Assembly (NCBI GenBank): GCA_026387665.1
Contig: JAPLLG010000007.1
Coordinates: forward strand, 62,001-126,000
Direction: 5' to 3'
Source of the DNA: Nitrospirota bacterium
GTDB lineage: Bacteria > Nitrospirota > Nitrospiria > Nitrospirales > Nitrospiraceae
Length of the DNA stretch: 64,000 bases
Numbering within the stretch: position 1 is the stretch's first letter; each line of letters opens with the position of its first letter. Positions 8,396-17,632 of the stretch are shown in pieces. Under the pieces are notes generated by a model. It saw only the letters and a list, made by a program, of their open reading frames with translations. It ran no database searches and had not been told where the DNA came from. A program made the translations under genes and the position numbers.

Positions 8396-9031
8396 CTACT
8401 TATGCGGACTCACGCCGGCAGGAGCAACCTCGACAATAGTAAACCGCATGGTGCCGACCTGATTGCCTGCATGAAAGGACTGTTGCCCAAGCGGCGTGAT
8501 GAACAGTTTCACCAGATAGGTCCCGACCGCCCAGGCCTCTCCTGACCTCTTGAGTTCCAAAAATCCATACCGTTCATGCCCCGGCACTTCCAGGGTGTCC
8601 TTGCCCAGCGGCACGGACGAGAGCAGGCCCTGCTCCCCCTCCTGAAACCATTGCGCGCTGAACTGAGTCGGATCTTCCAGCGGAGCTGATTCGAACACAA
8701 TATAGATCGCGGGAATATCAGCAGGGAAGACCGATCCAGGCTCGACCGGCTTCAACCGGGGATCTTGCGTATACCAGCCTTTTCGTCCGAACGTATCCCA
8801 CTCAACGTCATAGCCCTTGGCCATTTTGATCCAGGTGAACAGGGATTGCGGGATGCCCTTCTTCTGTTCGTCGAACGAGGGACTTTGCGTGGGGTCGGCC
8901 TCGGTCGTCGCTTGCTCCTTCGGCGCGAAGGAATCACGCGCCTCAGCTCCCTGCCAGAAACAAAGAACGAGACTCCATCCGGCAAGCATGCTCACCAGGG
9001 CCTGCATTCCGATTCTTCCCGCCTCTCTCAT
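8396..9031 (-). CDS. Exported protein of unknown function
   Basis: The 211-residue product starts with a basic and then hydrophobic signal peptide (MREAGRIGMQALVSMLAGWSLVLCFW) with likely cleavage after GAEA. A polar linker precedes a compact domain from about residue 60, rich in Trp, Tyr and Gly (KGYDVEWDTFGRKGWYTQDP). I cannot assign a family. I prefer the ATG at 9031 with GAGGG upstream; a GTG three codons earlier is an alternative. The gene lies 29 bases upstream of the small unknown gene at 8082-8366, so the two form a pair. Confidence 0.72.
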   Translation of the reverse strand: MREAGRIGMQALVSMLAGWSLVLCFWQGAEARDSFAPKEQATTEADPTQSPSFDEQKKGIPQSLFTWIKMAKGYDVEWDTFGRKGWYTQDPRLKPVEPGSVFPADIPAIYIVFESAPLEDPTQFSAQWFQEGEQGLLSSVPLGKDTLEVPGHERYGFLELKRSGEAWAVGTYLVKLFITPLGQQSFHAGNQVGTMRFTIVEVAPAGVSPHK

Positions 9032-9184
9032 GGGAGCCACCCTCGACCCTCTCTACTCATCTGGTATGGTATCGAGAGCGCAGCACGGGGTCAACAACCG
9101 ACTGGCCGAACGGCTGATCTATGTACGCTCTGCCTCCGCGTCTGTGCTAGGCTCGTTCACCATTTCCGCTCAGGAAACAATCGC

Positions 9185-10588
9185 GTGCAGCTGACACCGT
9201 CCGAGACTACGCAAGAAACTGAACCAGCCAACCCCCAGCCAACAAGTACCGGCGAGCGAGGGCTTCGCTACGGCCTCCGGGATGGAGCCTGCCAGGCCGT
9301 CACACAGGGAAGCGGCGAACAGTACCTCTCGGCCTTCGCCCTGCTCCTGCAGGCCAGTCCGTTTCAATTAGGTGTGCTGTCGGCCTTGCCTCAACTCATC
9401 GGGACGGGAGCCCAACTCGTCTCCGTCAAGCTATTACATTGGTTCCCCAACCGCAAAACCCTCATCTCGGCCGGCACCGTCGGGCAAGCCCTGGCCTGGC
9501 TGCCTATCGTGCTGCTCCCGCTGCTGCTGCCGGAATGGGGCCCCTGGCTCCTCGTGGGTGGCGCCGCCGCGTACTTTGCTTGCGCCCACTTCACCACCCC
9601 GGCCTAGAATAGCTTGATTGTCGATTGGCTGGACCAACATGAGCGGGGCGCCTACTTCGCACGCCGCGCCCAAATCCTCGCCAGCCTCAGCTTCGTCGCG
9701 CTCTGTGGAGCCGGATGGATCCTGAGCCTCTGGCAAGACTCCACGTCCGTCTGGTGGGGGTTCGTGCTGATCTTCGCCTTGGCCGGAAGCGCCCGTCTCC
9801 TTTCGGCCTTGGCCCTCTCCTCAGTTCAGGACCTGCAGCCCACCGCCAAGCTCGAAGCGCAGCAAGGGTTCCGCCTCTTCTTTCGGCAACAGACGACGAA
9901 AGACTTCCGTTGCTTCCTGCTGTTTTCAGGCCTGATGCATGCGTCCGTGCTGATCGCCGGTCCGTTTTTCGTCCTCTACATCCTGCAGGACCTGCACCTG
10001 TCCTACTTCCCCTACGGAGCATGGCTGGCGGCAGGCCTCCTCGGGCAACTCCTCACCCTCCATGCCTGGGGTCAACTCGGCGACCGCTTCGGGAACAAGG
10101 CCCTGCTCTCCATCACCGGCTTCATGGTGCCATTTTTACCGATGCTGTATCTCGTGAGTACGAATCTCTTCTTTCTCCTGACTGTCAGTTTTCTGGGCGG
10201 CGTCATTTGGGCCGGCTTGGCCTTGGGACTACAGAACTATGTGTTCGACTCGGTCAGACCGGAAGACCGCGCAAAAGCCATCGCGCTCTACAGCACGGTC
10301 AACGCCATCGGATGGTCGGTGGGAGCCTTGACGGGAAGCTGGCTGGTGGAACATCTGCCTGCACGCATCGAGTGGGCCGGAGTCATCCTCCAGCCGGTAT
10401 CGAATTTACCGTTTGTCTTTTTTCTCTCAGGCCTCTTGCGGCTCATGGTCTCGGCCAGCCTTCTCGGCACCTTCCATGAAGCGCGCCACGTCGAGCGAAT
10501 CCCTCGCCGGCAACTCCTCTGGGAATTGCCCCTCGTGAAACCCGTGGCGCGGCTGGTTGGCTGGATCAGGCCCAAATCGAATCACTAA
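9185..10588 (+). pseudogene. MFS transporter interrupted by a single in-frame amber codon
   Basis: Reading from GTG 9185 gives about 467 codons of a 12-segment major facilitator, broken only by TAG at 9605-9607. The frame is the same on both sides, so there is no frameshift. The residues around it read FTTPA-stop-NSLIVDWLD. Homologous MFS proteins have PAWNSL or PAWSSL here, so TGG has very probably become TAG. The part after the stop is intact for 325 codons, with membrane helices and a GDRFGNK-type loop. It may be a recent pseudogene, a suppressed amber, or an assembly error. The substrate is unknown. Confidence 0.85.
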
Positions 10589-10600
10589 CCCTCCGCCCAA

Positions 10601-10819
10601 TCATGGCATGGGCGGCTGGGCGGCTCGCCCCCGTTCCTCTTGCTTGAGCTTCTCGAAGGCCCGATCGGCATGGCTGCGCACTTGGTCCGCTGTCGGCTCG
10701 GAAGGCCCCTTCGGCGCTTCACTGGCGCAGGCTCCGACGACCAAGACCAACACCAGGCTTATCAGACCCGCGCCCATGGTCCATAGCCAATTCGTGGCAC
10801 TGACATGAATCGTCACCAT
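10601..10819 (-). CDS. Small putative lipoprotein
   Basis: The 72-residue product has a hydrophobic segment (residues 13-29) ending in VVGACASE, which looks like a lipobox with Cys31 as the acylated residue. The remaining 40 residues are polar and Lys/Glu/Pro-rich, with no domain I recognise. It is convergent with the broken MFS gene. Start GTG or ATG at 10819 is preceded by GGGAGGGATTCT, a good ribosome site. The call as a lipoprotein rests on the motif alone. Confidence 0.6.
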   Translation of the reverse strand: MVTIHVSATNWLWTMGAGLISLVLVLVVGACASEAPKGPSEPTADQVRSHADRAFEKLKQEERGRAAQPPMP

Positions 10820-10937
10820 AGAATCCCTCCCGCGTGAACACGTTAGCTCAAGCTCACCGCCGCATGTTACTTTACGCCCCCGACCACCGGAACACGACCC
10901 GCCTGCCTGTCGACGGATTTGCGAATACGATACTACA

Positions 10938-10966
10938 TTGACTAGGTCCTGACGACGCGGTATTCT
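10938..10966 (+). promoter_or_regulatory. Sigma-70-type promoter for the GatB/YqeY gene
   Basis: TTGACT at 10938-10943 and TATTCT at 10961-10966 are separated by exactly 17 bases. Transcription would start near 10973, about 33 bases before the ATG at 11006. Confidence 0.65.
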
Positions 10967-11005
10967 CAGCCATATCCCATCTCAATCTACAGCTCCTGAG
11001 GCTCC

Positions 11006-11452
11006 ATGTCGCTACACGACCGTCTGACCGAAGATCTTAAGCTCGCCATGAAGGCCCGCGACCAACTGAGGATGGACGTGATTCGCATGGTCAAGGCTGC
11101 CGTCATGAACAAAGAACTGGAGCTCAAGAAGGATCTCGACGATGCGGAAATGAGCCGCGTCATGACGACTATGATCAAGCAACGGCGGGAATCTGTCGAG
11201 CAATTCGAAAAAGGCAACCGCGCCGAGCTCGCCGCCAAAGAACGGCAGGAAATTGTTATTCTCGAATCCTACCTCCCCCAAGCCATTTCCATTGAGCAGC
11301 TCGCCACCATCGTGGACGCCGCCATTCAGGAAACCGGCGCGCACTCGCTGAAAGAAATAGGTGCGGTCATGAAGGCGGTGATGGTCCGCGTGGCCGGGCA
11401 AACCGTCGACGGCAAACAGATCAGCGAACTCGTCCGCTCCAAGCTCCAGTAG
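11006..11452 (+). CDS. GatB/YqeY domain protein
   Basis: The 148-residue protein matches the stand-alone GatB/YqeY family along its length: MSLHDRLTEDLKLAMKARD at the N terminus, the central LPQAIS linker (near residue 92), and the C-terminal helical domain with IGAVMKAVM. The domain is shared with the tRNA-binding tail of the GatB amidotransferase subunit, so a tRNA-linked role is often assumed, but the cellular function of the free form is not established. A clear promoter lies upstream. It is a single-gene unit before the phosphorelay cluster. Confidence 0.92.
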   Translation: MSLHDRLTEDLKLAMKARDQLRMDVIRMVKAAVMNKELELKKDLDDAEMSRVMTTMIKQRRESVEQFEKGNRAELAAKERQEIVILESYLPQAISIEQLATIVDAAIQETGAHSLKEIGAVMKAVMVRVAGQTVDGKQISELVRSKLQ

Positions 11453-11524
11453 CCCGATCGGCGTCTGCTATACTGAAGGGAGCCCGCGTGCACGGCTAAG
11501 TGCGCGCGCCCAACAGGAGTCGCT

Positions 11525-12163
11525 ATGGGCATTCTGATCGTCGACGATTCTCCAGACCAACAGGCCATCCTCCGGACCATCCTCGGGAAAGCCGGCCATC
11601 AAGATCTCCTGAGCGCCGAATCGGCCGAGGCCGCATTCCCCTTGCTCGGCATGAACGGCCAGGCGCCCTCCGCACCGATCGACTTGATTCTGATGGATGT
11701 CCTCATGCTGGAGATGGACGGGGTCGAAGCCTGCCGCCGGATCAAGGCCTGCGCCCACCTCCGCGACATTCCGATCATCATGGTCACGGCCAAGAGCGAC
11801 CACTCCGATCTCCAGGCGGCCTTTGCGGCCGGCGCCATCGATTTTATCACCAAGCCCGTGAACAGTATCGAACTCCTGGCGCGAGCCTCGTCCGCACTGG
11901 CCCTGAAAAATGAAATGGACTGCCGCAAAGCGCGCGAGGCGGAACTCCAGCGAAGCAACGAAGAACTCCAGAAAGCGCTCCGGGAGGTCAAGGTCCTCAG
12001 AGGACTCATCCCGATCTGCGCCTCCTGCAAGAAGATCCGCAATGACGGAGGATTCTGGCAGCAGTTGGAAGAATATATCGGCGAGCATTCCGAAGCCGAG
12101 TTCAGCCACGGCATCTGCAAGCCTTGCGTCAAAAAGCTTTATCCTGGAGTTTATCAAGAGTAG
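11525..12163 (+). CDS. Response regulator with a Cys-rich C-terminal domain
   Basis: The 212-residue protein has a receiver domain (1-125) with Asp58 as the phosphoacceptor ([13 protein letters not shown]) and the conserved Lys in ITKPVN. A coiled-coil linker (130-155) follows. The tail contains [16 protein letters not shown] and [16 protein letters not shown]. The two CxxC pairs about 35 residues apart would suit a zinc or metal site. This tail is found behind receivers and PAS domains in other bacteria, but its output function is not known to me. It is the first of four signalling genes read in one direction. Its receiver closely resembles that of the next gene. Confidence 0.9.
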   Translation: MGILIVDDSPDQQAILRTILGKAGHQDLLSAESAEAAFPLLGMNGQAPSAPIDLILMDVLMLEMDGVEACRRIKACAHLRDIPIIMVTAKSDHSDLQAAFAAGAIDFITKPVNSIELLARASSALALKNEMDCRKAREAELQRSNEELQKALREVKVLRGLIPICASCKKIRNDGGFWQQLEEYIGEHSEAEFSHGICKPCVKKLYPGVYQE

Positions 12164-12218
12164 CTGCTACGATTTTTTTCAAGCGAATCGTTCGCCTATT
12201 TACGGGATAGACACAACC

Positions 12219-13223
12219 ATGGCCATCTTAATCGTTGACGACTCGGCGGATGACCGCCTCCTGGTTCAATCGATTCTCTCGGCTGCCAACTACGATCATG
12301 TCCTGACCGCTGACTCGGCCGCCGACGCATTCCATCTGCTCGGACTCGACGGCGACCAGCACGAAGCCGCTCGCATCGACCTCATCCTCATGGACATCAT
12401 GATGCCGGACATGAGCGGCATCGAAGCCTGCCGCCAGATCAAAGCCACCGAACGGTTCCGGGACACACCCATCATCATGGTCACCGTCAAAACCGATCCC
12501 GTCGAGCTCCAACTCGCCTTTGCCGCCGGCGCGCTCGACTACATTGCAAAGCCCGTCAACAAGGTTGAACTGCTGACGCGCGTCCGATCCGTCCTCCGGC
12601 TGGTCCATGAGATCGATCGGCGGAAGGCGCACGAACAGGAACTGCTGGAAGTCATGCGTCAGCTCCAGGAAGCCAACCAGATGCTCCTGCGGTTGTCCAG
12701 CCTGGACGGCCTCACCGGCATCACCAACCGCCGGCAATTCGACGACTTCCTGGACCAGGAATGGCGCCGCGCGGTCCGAGAGGTCGCGCCCCTCTCCCTG
12801 ATCATGCTCGACATCGATCGGTTCAAATCCTACAACGATGCCCTCGGCCATACGTCGGGCGACGAATGCCTCAGGCAGGTAGCCATCGCCATCTCGGGGG
12901 CCGTCAACAGACCGGGAGACCTGGTCGCCCGGTACGGCGGTGACGAATTCGTGGTCGTCCTCCCCGGCACCCGCACGGACGGAGCGGCGCAGGTAGCGGA
13001 AACACTTCGCCAGCGCATTCAATCCCTCGACATCACCCACTCCGATGGCAAATGCCTCACGATCAGCGTCGGCTCTGCCAGCATCATCCCGAGCCGGAAC
13101 AGCTCCGCCACCGAATTGGTCAAGGCCGCGGACCAAGCGCTCTATCAAGCCAAACAGGAAGGCCGCAATCGGGCCAAACAAGCCGGCATTCTCACGCTCG
13201 TCCCTCACTCCGACGAGGACTGA
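12219..13223 (+). CDS. Response regulator diguanylate cyclase (REC-GGDEF)
   Basis: The 334-residue protein joins a receiver (1-125, phosphoacceptor Asp59) to a GGDEF domain that makes cyclic di-GMP. The active-site motif is intact at residues 240-244, and the inhibitory RxxD site lies at 231-234, exactly five residues before it, so product inhibition is expected. The coiled coil near 130-155 resembles the stalk of WspR-type enzymes. I start it at ATG 12219, which begins the receiver; the frame is open further upstream but overlaps the previous gene. The similarity of its receiver to that of the upstream gene suggests tandem duplication followed by output swapping. Confidence 0.94.
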   Translation: MAILIVDDSADDRLLVQSILSAANYDHVLTADSAADAFHLLGLDGDQHEAARIDLILMDIMMPDMSGIEACRQIKATERFRDTPIIMVTVKTDPVELQLAFAAGALDYIAKPVNKVELLTRVRSVLRLVHEIDRRKAHEQELLEVMRQLQEANQMLLRLSSLDGLTGITNRRQFDDFLDQEWRRAVREVAPLSLIMLDIDRFKSYNDALGHTSGDECLRQVAIAISGAVNRPGDLVARYGGDEFVVVLPGTRTDGAAQVAETLRQRIQSLDITHSDGKCLTISVGSASIIPSRNSSATELVKAADQALYQAKQEGRNRAKQAGILTLVPHSDED

Positions 13224-13281
13224 CGATCGCTCGAACCTCCCTCTCACACATTAACCGCCTTGAGCGACAGAGCCTGCTGTC

Positions 13282-15030
13282 ATGCCCAAAACCACAACCT
13301 CGCCCAGACCCAAGTCGCCCCCAAAAATCAGCCAGCCACACACGTCGTTGGCGGTAGTCCAATCCACGCTCAAGCGGGAGCGAACGGCCAGGAAACGCGA
13401 CGCCCGCGCATGGCAGGAGACCGAGCGGGCCCTCGTCGCCGCAAAAGAAGCCGCAGAGATGGCCAGTCATACCAAGAGCGAGTTCCTCGCCAACGTGAGC
13501 CATGAGATTCGGACGCCCATGAATGCCATTATCGGCATGGCCGATCTGCTGTGGGAAACAGATCTGACCCCCGATCAGCGGAAATATCTGCGAATTTTCC
13601 GCCGCGCTGGCGGCAGCCTGTTAAGTCTGATCAACGACATTCTCGACCTCTCAAAAGTCGAAGTCGGCCATCTGGAGCTGGAATCAACCAACTTCGACTT
13701 AAACGATTTAATTGAAAAGGCGATCGAGATTCTCGCCATGCGGGCCAATGAAAAGGGCCTTGAGCTGGCCTACCACCTCTCGCCCACCCTGCCCTCTTCC
13801 TTGATCGGCGATCCCCACCGGCTCCACCAGATACTCCTCAACCTCATCAGCAACGCGATCACCTTCACCGACAGCGGGTCCGTCATCGTGAGGATCACCC
13901 AGGATCCAGAACGTCCCGCGCCTGGCGCGATCCACTTTTCCATTTCAGACACAGGGATCGGCATTCCCGCCGATAAGCTCGACGCGGTGTTTACCAGCTT
14001 TACACAAGTTCATACCTCGCCCTCCCATACCTATGGGGGAACCGGCTTGGGCCTGACCATCTCACGACAATTAGCCGAGCTCATGCAGGGACGCATCTGG
14101 ATAGAAAGCACCCTTGGGAAAGGCAGCACCTTCCATTGCTGCGTACAGCTCGGCGTCCAATCCAGCCCGGCAACCACGCACCATAATCTCCCCATCAATC
14201 TTCACGGGGCCAGAACCCTCGTGGTTGACGACCATGCAACCAACCGTCTGATTCTTCGGGAGGCCCTGGCCGGTTGGGGAGCAGAGGTCACAGAGGCGGC
14301 GTCCGGGCAAGCAGCCATCGATGAATGGCGGAGAGCCGCCGCCTCGGCCAGCCCCTACCACCTCCTGTTCCTCGACTGCCGCATGCCGGGGATGGACGGG
14401 TTCCAAGTCGCCGAAGCCATCAAACTCGCTGGCCCCTCCCTCGACCTGACCATCGTCATGATGGCCTCCCACCATTGGGCCGACGACATCGCCCGCACCT
14501 ATGACATGGGACTGAGCGGTTACCTAATTAAGCCGATCAGGAAATCTGATCTCCTGCAAACCATTACCATCAACCATGCGACCGGCACCCCCCAGGTTGA
14601 GGGAATCTCTCCCCCGACGCGTCTCGCCTCTCCCATCCTGGGCAAAGCGCTTCGCATCTTGCTGGTGGAGGATTCGCTAGACAGTCAGGTGCTCATCCGC
14701 TCGTACTTGCAACGGAGTCCCTATCGCTTGGACATCGCGGATCACGGAGCCCTTGCCTTGGAGCGATTCAAGAAAGGCGCCTACGACCTGATCCTCATGG
14801 ACATGCAGATGCCGGTCATGGACGGCTATGAGGCCACGCGAGCGATCCGGGCCTGGGAACAGGAGCAGGATCTCCCCCCCACGCAGATCATTGCCTTAAC
14901 CGCTCTGGCGCTGAAAGAAGAAGGGGTCAAGATCCTCGCAGCCGGCTGCGATGCCCACATGACCAAACCCATCAAGAAACACATTCTTCTGGAAGTCCTC
15001 CAGACCTGCACAGGACGGTGCGCGGCATGA
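13282..15030 (+). CDS. Hybrid sensor histidine kinase with two receivers
   Basis: The 582-residue kinase has a basic N-terminal stretch and a coiled coil (residues 28-65) but no membrane segment or sensory domain, so it is cytoplasmic. The phosphorylated His74 lies in [13 protein letters not shown]. The HATPase domain follows (N box LISNAITF, G1 DTGIGIP, G2 GGTGLGLTI). Receiver 1 has Asp365 ([13 protein letters not shown]) and receiver 2 has Asp507 ([13 protein letters not shown]). The gene overlaps the HPt gene by 4 bases, so a His-Asp-His-Asp relay to the two upstream response regulators is likely. Its input signal is probably a partner protein. Confidence 0.95.
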   Translation: MPKTTTSPRPKSPPKISQPHTSLAVVQSTLKRERTARKRDARAWQETERALVAAKEAAEMASHTKSEFLANVSHEIRTPMNAIIGMADLLWETDLTPDQRKYLRIFRRAGGSLLSLINDILDLSKVEVGHLELESTNFDLNDLIEKAIEILAMRANEKGLELAYHLSPTLPSSLIGDPHRLHQILLNLISNAITFTDSGSVIVRITQDPERPAPGAIHFSISDTGIGIPADKLDAVFTSFTQVHTSPSHTYGGTGLGLTISRQLAELMQGRIWIESTLGKGSTFHCCVQLGVQSSPATTHHNLPINLHGARTLVVDDHATNRLILREALAGWGAEVTEAASGQAAIDEWRRAAASASPYHLLFLDCRMPGMDGFQVAEAIKLAGPSLDLTIVMMASHHWADDIARTYDMGLSGYLIKPIRKSDLLQTITINHATGTPQVEGISPPTRLASPILGKALRILLVEDSLDSQVLIRSYLQRSPYRLDIADHGALALERFKKGAYDLILMDMQMPVMDGYEATRAIRAWEQEQDLPPTQIIALTALALKEEGVKILAAGCDAHMTKPIKKHILLEVLQTCTGRCAA

Positions 15031-15356
15031 CGACGGAACCCGACACGAACAACGCGCAGACCCTCGTCGTGCACATCCACCAGGACCTCGAAGAAATCGT
15101 GCCGGGCTTTCTCGCCAATCGTCACCGCGACGTGCAACGGCTCGAAACCGCGCTGGAACAGAATGATCTGAAAACGATTGAGCTGATTGGACATCGGATG
15201 AATGGAGACGGAGGAGGCTACGGCTTCTCCGCCATCAGTGCGATGGGAGCCGCCTTGGAGCAGGCGACCGCACGAAAAGACTTCGCCGCGATCCGACGCC
15301 ATACAGCCGAACTCATCGACTTTCTCGCCCGCGTGACGGTGGTCTATCAGAGATAA
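15027..15356 (+). CDS. Histidine phosphotransfer (HPt) protein
   Basis: The 109-residue protein is a single HPt domain. His56 in [19 protein letters not shown] matches the phosphorylated His of the HPt motif HxxKGxxxxxG, with Asn in place of the usual Lys after the HRM. The ATG overlaps the TGA of the hybrid kinase gene (ATGA), which indicates translational coupling. It should pass phosphate from receiver domains of the kinase to the response regulators encoded just upstream. Confidence 0.9.
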   Translation: MTTEPDTNNAQTLVVHIHQDLEEIVPGFLANRHRDVQRLETALEQNDLKTIELIGHRMNGDGGGYGFSAISAMGAALEQATARKDFAAIRRHTAELIDFLARVTVVYQR

Positions 15357-15418
15357 GAGGAACAGAAGAGAGAAAGCTCGGCACGGGAGTAGATAGCCCT
15401 AAAACTGGAGGGGTTTAT

Positions 15419-15449
15419 CCGCGCGCAACAATAAAAGAAAAGCGCGCGG
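15419..15449 (-). terminator. Hairpin downstream of tRNA-Ala
   Basis: An 8-bp perfect stem, CCGCGCGC with GCGCGCGG, encloses an A/T-rich 15-base loop. On the minus strand it lies 18 bases past the tRNA-Ala 3' end. No T run follows the stem on either side, so intrinsic termination is uncertain. Confidence 0.4.
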
Positions 15450-15466
15450 CACGAGCAAGCTTGGTT

Positions 15467-15542
15467 TGGTGGAGGGCACGGGAGTTGAACCCGCGACCCC
15501 TACGTTGCGAACGTAGTGCTCTCCCAACTGAGCTAGCCCCCC
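15467..15542 (-). tRNA. tRNA-Ala (anticodon CGC)
   Basis: The minus strand gives a 76-base cloverleaf. The acceptor stem GGGGGGC pairs with GCCCTCC, including one G-U pair. The discriminator is A and CCA is encoded. The anticodon stem CTACG/CGTAG with loop TTCGCAA gives anticodon CGC for the alanine codon GCG. The D arm has GCTCAGTTGGGAGAGC and the T arm has GGGTTCAACTCCC. The region between it and purN (15543-15640) holds no gene. Confidence 0.97.
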
Positions 15543-15640
15543 ACACAACCGACCAACAACAAGACAGAACGCCTCGCTGTCCCTCGCATTATACACAACC
15601 ACTTGCTCAGTCTCTAGCGGAAGTTCGTTCCGGGACAGAT

Positions 15641-16315
15641 CTACGACGGACTGATCACGGCCTCGCCGGCTGGCTTCCCTTGCTCGATGAAGACGCGCCG
15701 CCCCTCCACCCGCAACCGCCCCTCGGCAAAAAGCTGGACCGCTCGCGGATAAATCTTGTGTTCTTGCACAAGAATCCTGGCTGCCAGGCTATCGGCACTA
15801 TCGTCATCGAGAATCGAAACCGCCGCTTGAAGAATGATCGGGCCTTCGTCGACACCCTCCGTCACAAAATGCACCGTACAGCCGGCCAGCTTGCAGCCCC
15901 AGTCAATCGCCTTCTTCTGCACATCCAACCCGGGGAAGGAGGGCAACAGAGACGGATGGATGTTCATCATGCGATTGGCGAAGGCTTCTACCAGCACCTT
16001 GGTCACAATCTTCATATACCCGGCCAGCAACACCAGCTCCACATCGTGTTGCCGAAGCACGGAGAGGAGCTCGCGATCGTAGGATTCGCGGCTGTCTGGT
16101 TTGCCTACATGGGGCTTAGGATCAACGAAGAGGCCGGGTAATCCGTGCTGGCTGGCTCGCGCTAAAGCCGGAGAGTCTTTTTTATTGCTGATCACCGCGA
16201 CAATCTTGGCCTGAACCGTCCCCGCTTCGATCGCGTCGATGACCGCCTGCAGATTCGATCCGCGCCCGGATGCCAACACGGCGACGCGCAGCACATCCGT
16301 CCGCTTAATCGACAT
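15641..16315 (-). CDS. purN: Phosphoribosylglycinamide formyltransferase
   Basis: PurN transfers the formyl group of 10-formyltetrahydrofolate to GAR in purine synthesis. The 224-residue product shows the phosphate loop [12 protein letters not shown] and the catalytic Asn-His pair in [29 protein letters not shown] supplies the catalytic Asp. The start at ATG 16315 overlaps the end of purM by 11 bases, showing translational coupling; longer in-frame extensions would run through purM and lack family sequence. Confidence 0.95.
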   Translation of the reverse strand: MSIKRTDVLRVAVLASGRGSNLQAVIDAIEAGTVQAKIVAVISNKKDSPALARASQHGLPGLFVDPKPHVGKPDSRESYDRELLSVLRQHDVELVLLAGYMKIVTKVLVEAFANRMMNIHPSLLPSFPGLDVQKKAIDWGCKLAGCTVHFVTEGVDEGPIILQAAVSILDDDSADSLAARILVQEHKIYPRAVQLFAEGRLRVEGRRVFIEQGKPAGEAVISPS

Positions 16316-17342
16316 ACTCCACCAATGGGCCCTCGCCGGTCGATGCCACGATGGTTCCGATCTGATAGGCCTGATCGCCCAACGCCGTCGCGCGCGCGAT
16401 GACCCTGTGGGCATCCGACGCCGGCACGACGAGAATCATGCCGATCCCCATGTTGAAAACGCGATACATCTCCTCACGCGCCACCGCTCCAAGCCTGGCA
16501 ATCGCCTGGAAAATCGGCGGCACGGGCCAGGCACCTCGCCGCACCTCTGCTCGTACGCCAGCAGGAAGCACGCGCGGGAGGTTCTCGGTGATACCGCCGC
16601 CGGTGATATGGGCAATGCCTTTGATAGGACATTCCTGAATCAAGGTGAGGACCTGTTTGGCATAGATCCTAGTCGGGGTCAGCAAGACCTCCCCCAAAGG
16701 CTGATCCAGTTCAGGCAAGCGACTGGCCATGCTCAGCTGAGCTCTATCCAGCAAGACCCGGCGAGCCAGCGAATAGCCGTTGCTATGGAGACCGGTCGAG
16801 GCCAATCCGATCAGCACATCGCCCGGCACAATACTGCGGCCATCGATGATCTTGGACCGATCCACCACGCCGACGGCAAACCCGGCCAGATCATACTCGC
16901 CCTCCGCATAGAAGGAAGGCATCTCAGCCGTTTCCCCGCCGATCAAGGCGCAGCCGGCCTGGCGGCAGCCCTCGGCAATCCCCTTGAGCACCGCTTCCGC
17001 CTTGGGAACGGCCAGTTTGCCCGTCGCAAAATAATCCAAAAAGAACAGCGGCTCAGCCCCGCTGACCACGATATCGTTCACGCACATGGCCACCAGATCG
17101 ATCCCGACCGTATCGTGGCGATCTGTGAGGAAGGCAATTTTCAGTTTCGTCCCGACTCCATCGGTGCCGGAGACAAGAACCGGCTCGGCATAGCGATGGG
17201 CCTGCAGCCGGAACAATCCGCCGAACCCGCCGATATCCGTCAGGACTTCAGGCCGGAACGTGGACCGCACTAACGGCGAAATGCGGTCGACGAACTCGTC
17301 GCCCGCATCCATATCAACTCCGGCATCTCGATAGGTTGTCAT
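16305..17342 (-). CDS. purM: Phosphoribosylformylglycinamidine cyclo-ligase (AIR synthetase)
   Basis: PurM closes the imidazole ring of AIR using ATP. The product (345 residues from this start) begins [21 protein letters not shown], the family N terminus, and contains the glycine-rich [13 protein letters not shown] and [11 protein letters not shown] motifs of the ATP-binding fold. No clear ribosome site precedes either this ATG or an ATG four codons earlier (17354), so the start is uncertain by four residues. It is followed by the overlapping purN gene. Both convert successive purine intermediates. Confidence 0.94.
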   Translation of the reverse strand: MTTYRDAGVDMDAGDEFVDRISPLVRSTFRPEVLTDIGGFGGLFRLQAHRYAEPVLVSGTDGVGTKLKIAFLTDRHDTVGIDLVAMCVNDIVVSGAEPLFFLDYFATGKLAVPKAEAVLKGIAEGCRQAGCALIGGETAEMPSFYAEGEYDLAGFAVGVVDRSKIIDGRSIVPGDVLIGLASTGLHSNGYSLARRVLLDRAQLSMASRLPELDQPLGEVLLTPTRIYAKQVLTLIQECPIKGIAHITGGGITENLPRVLPAGVRAEVRRGAWPVPPIFQAIARLGAVAREEMYRVFNMGIGMILVVPASDAHRVIARATALGDQAYQIGTIVASTGEGPLVEYVD

Positions 17343-17539
17343 AAGAGGGCGCATCTTAGCGGACGACCCTTGCAGAGGTCAAACCCGCAGGCAGCAGGGC
17401 TGGGTGGGAAATGGCTTTCGCTGAACTCCGCTCTTTCCCCACACTCCATTACAGCGAGGCGAGGGGTAGGGTCTCCGCTGCGCGCATCGAGCAACTGCTA
17501 GCCATCTAATTGCCCCTTGCGTGCTCTCTCTCTTCAAGA

Positions 17540-17629
17540 ATGGGGACTGATTATCTCCCACTGCGCGCGTCCAACGAGGGCCTTCTGAGGCCGCGCGTTG
17601 CGCGAGCACAGGAGATAATCAGTCCCCAT
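17540..17629. repeat. Palindromic intergenic element, GCGCGC-core type, copy 2
   Basis: The arms at 17540-17558 and 17611-17629 are perfect 19-base complements (ATGGGGACTGATTATCTCC on the left). The 52-base interior carries ACTGCGCGC, TCCAACGAG, CCGCGCGTTG and CGCGAGCACA, the same ordered words as in the element at 5286-5379. It starts 4 bases past the stop of the sigma-54 regulator gene. Arms of this GGGGACTG type recall REP units mobilised by Y1 (RAYT) transposases, but no such gene is present here. A related half-site, CTGCGCGCATCGAGCA, lies near 17478. The rest of 17355-17539 shows no gene. Confidence 0.8.
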
Positions 17630-17632
17630 CCC

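Noticed and set aside
9605-9607. Reassigned UAG codon (pyrrolysine or Trp)
   Set aside because: TAG clearly ends many genes in this window, including those abutting repeats, and no suppressor tRNA is visible; a point mutation is simpler.
15018-15026. Earlier GTG start for the HPt gene
   Set aside because: The ATG at 15027 overlaps the kinase stop as ATGA, a typical coupling, and the three extra residues add nothing.
17379-17609. 76-residue reading frame between purM and the sigma-54 regulator gene
   Set aside because: It mostly covers a palindromic repeat and a half-site and has no ribosome site or family sequence.
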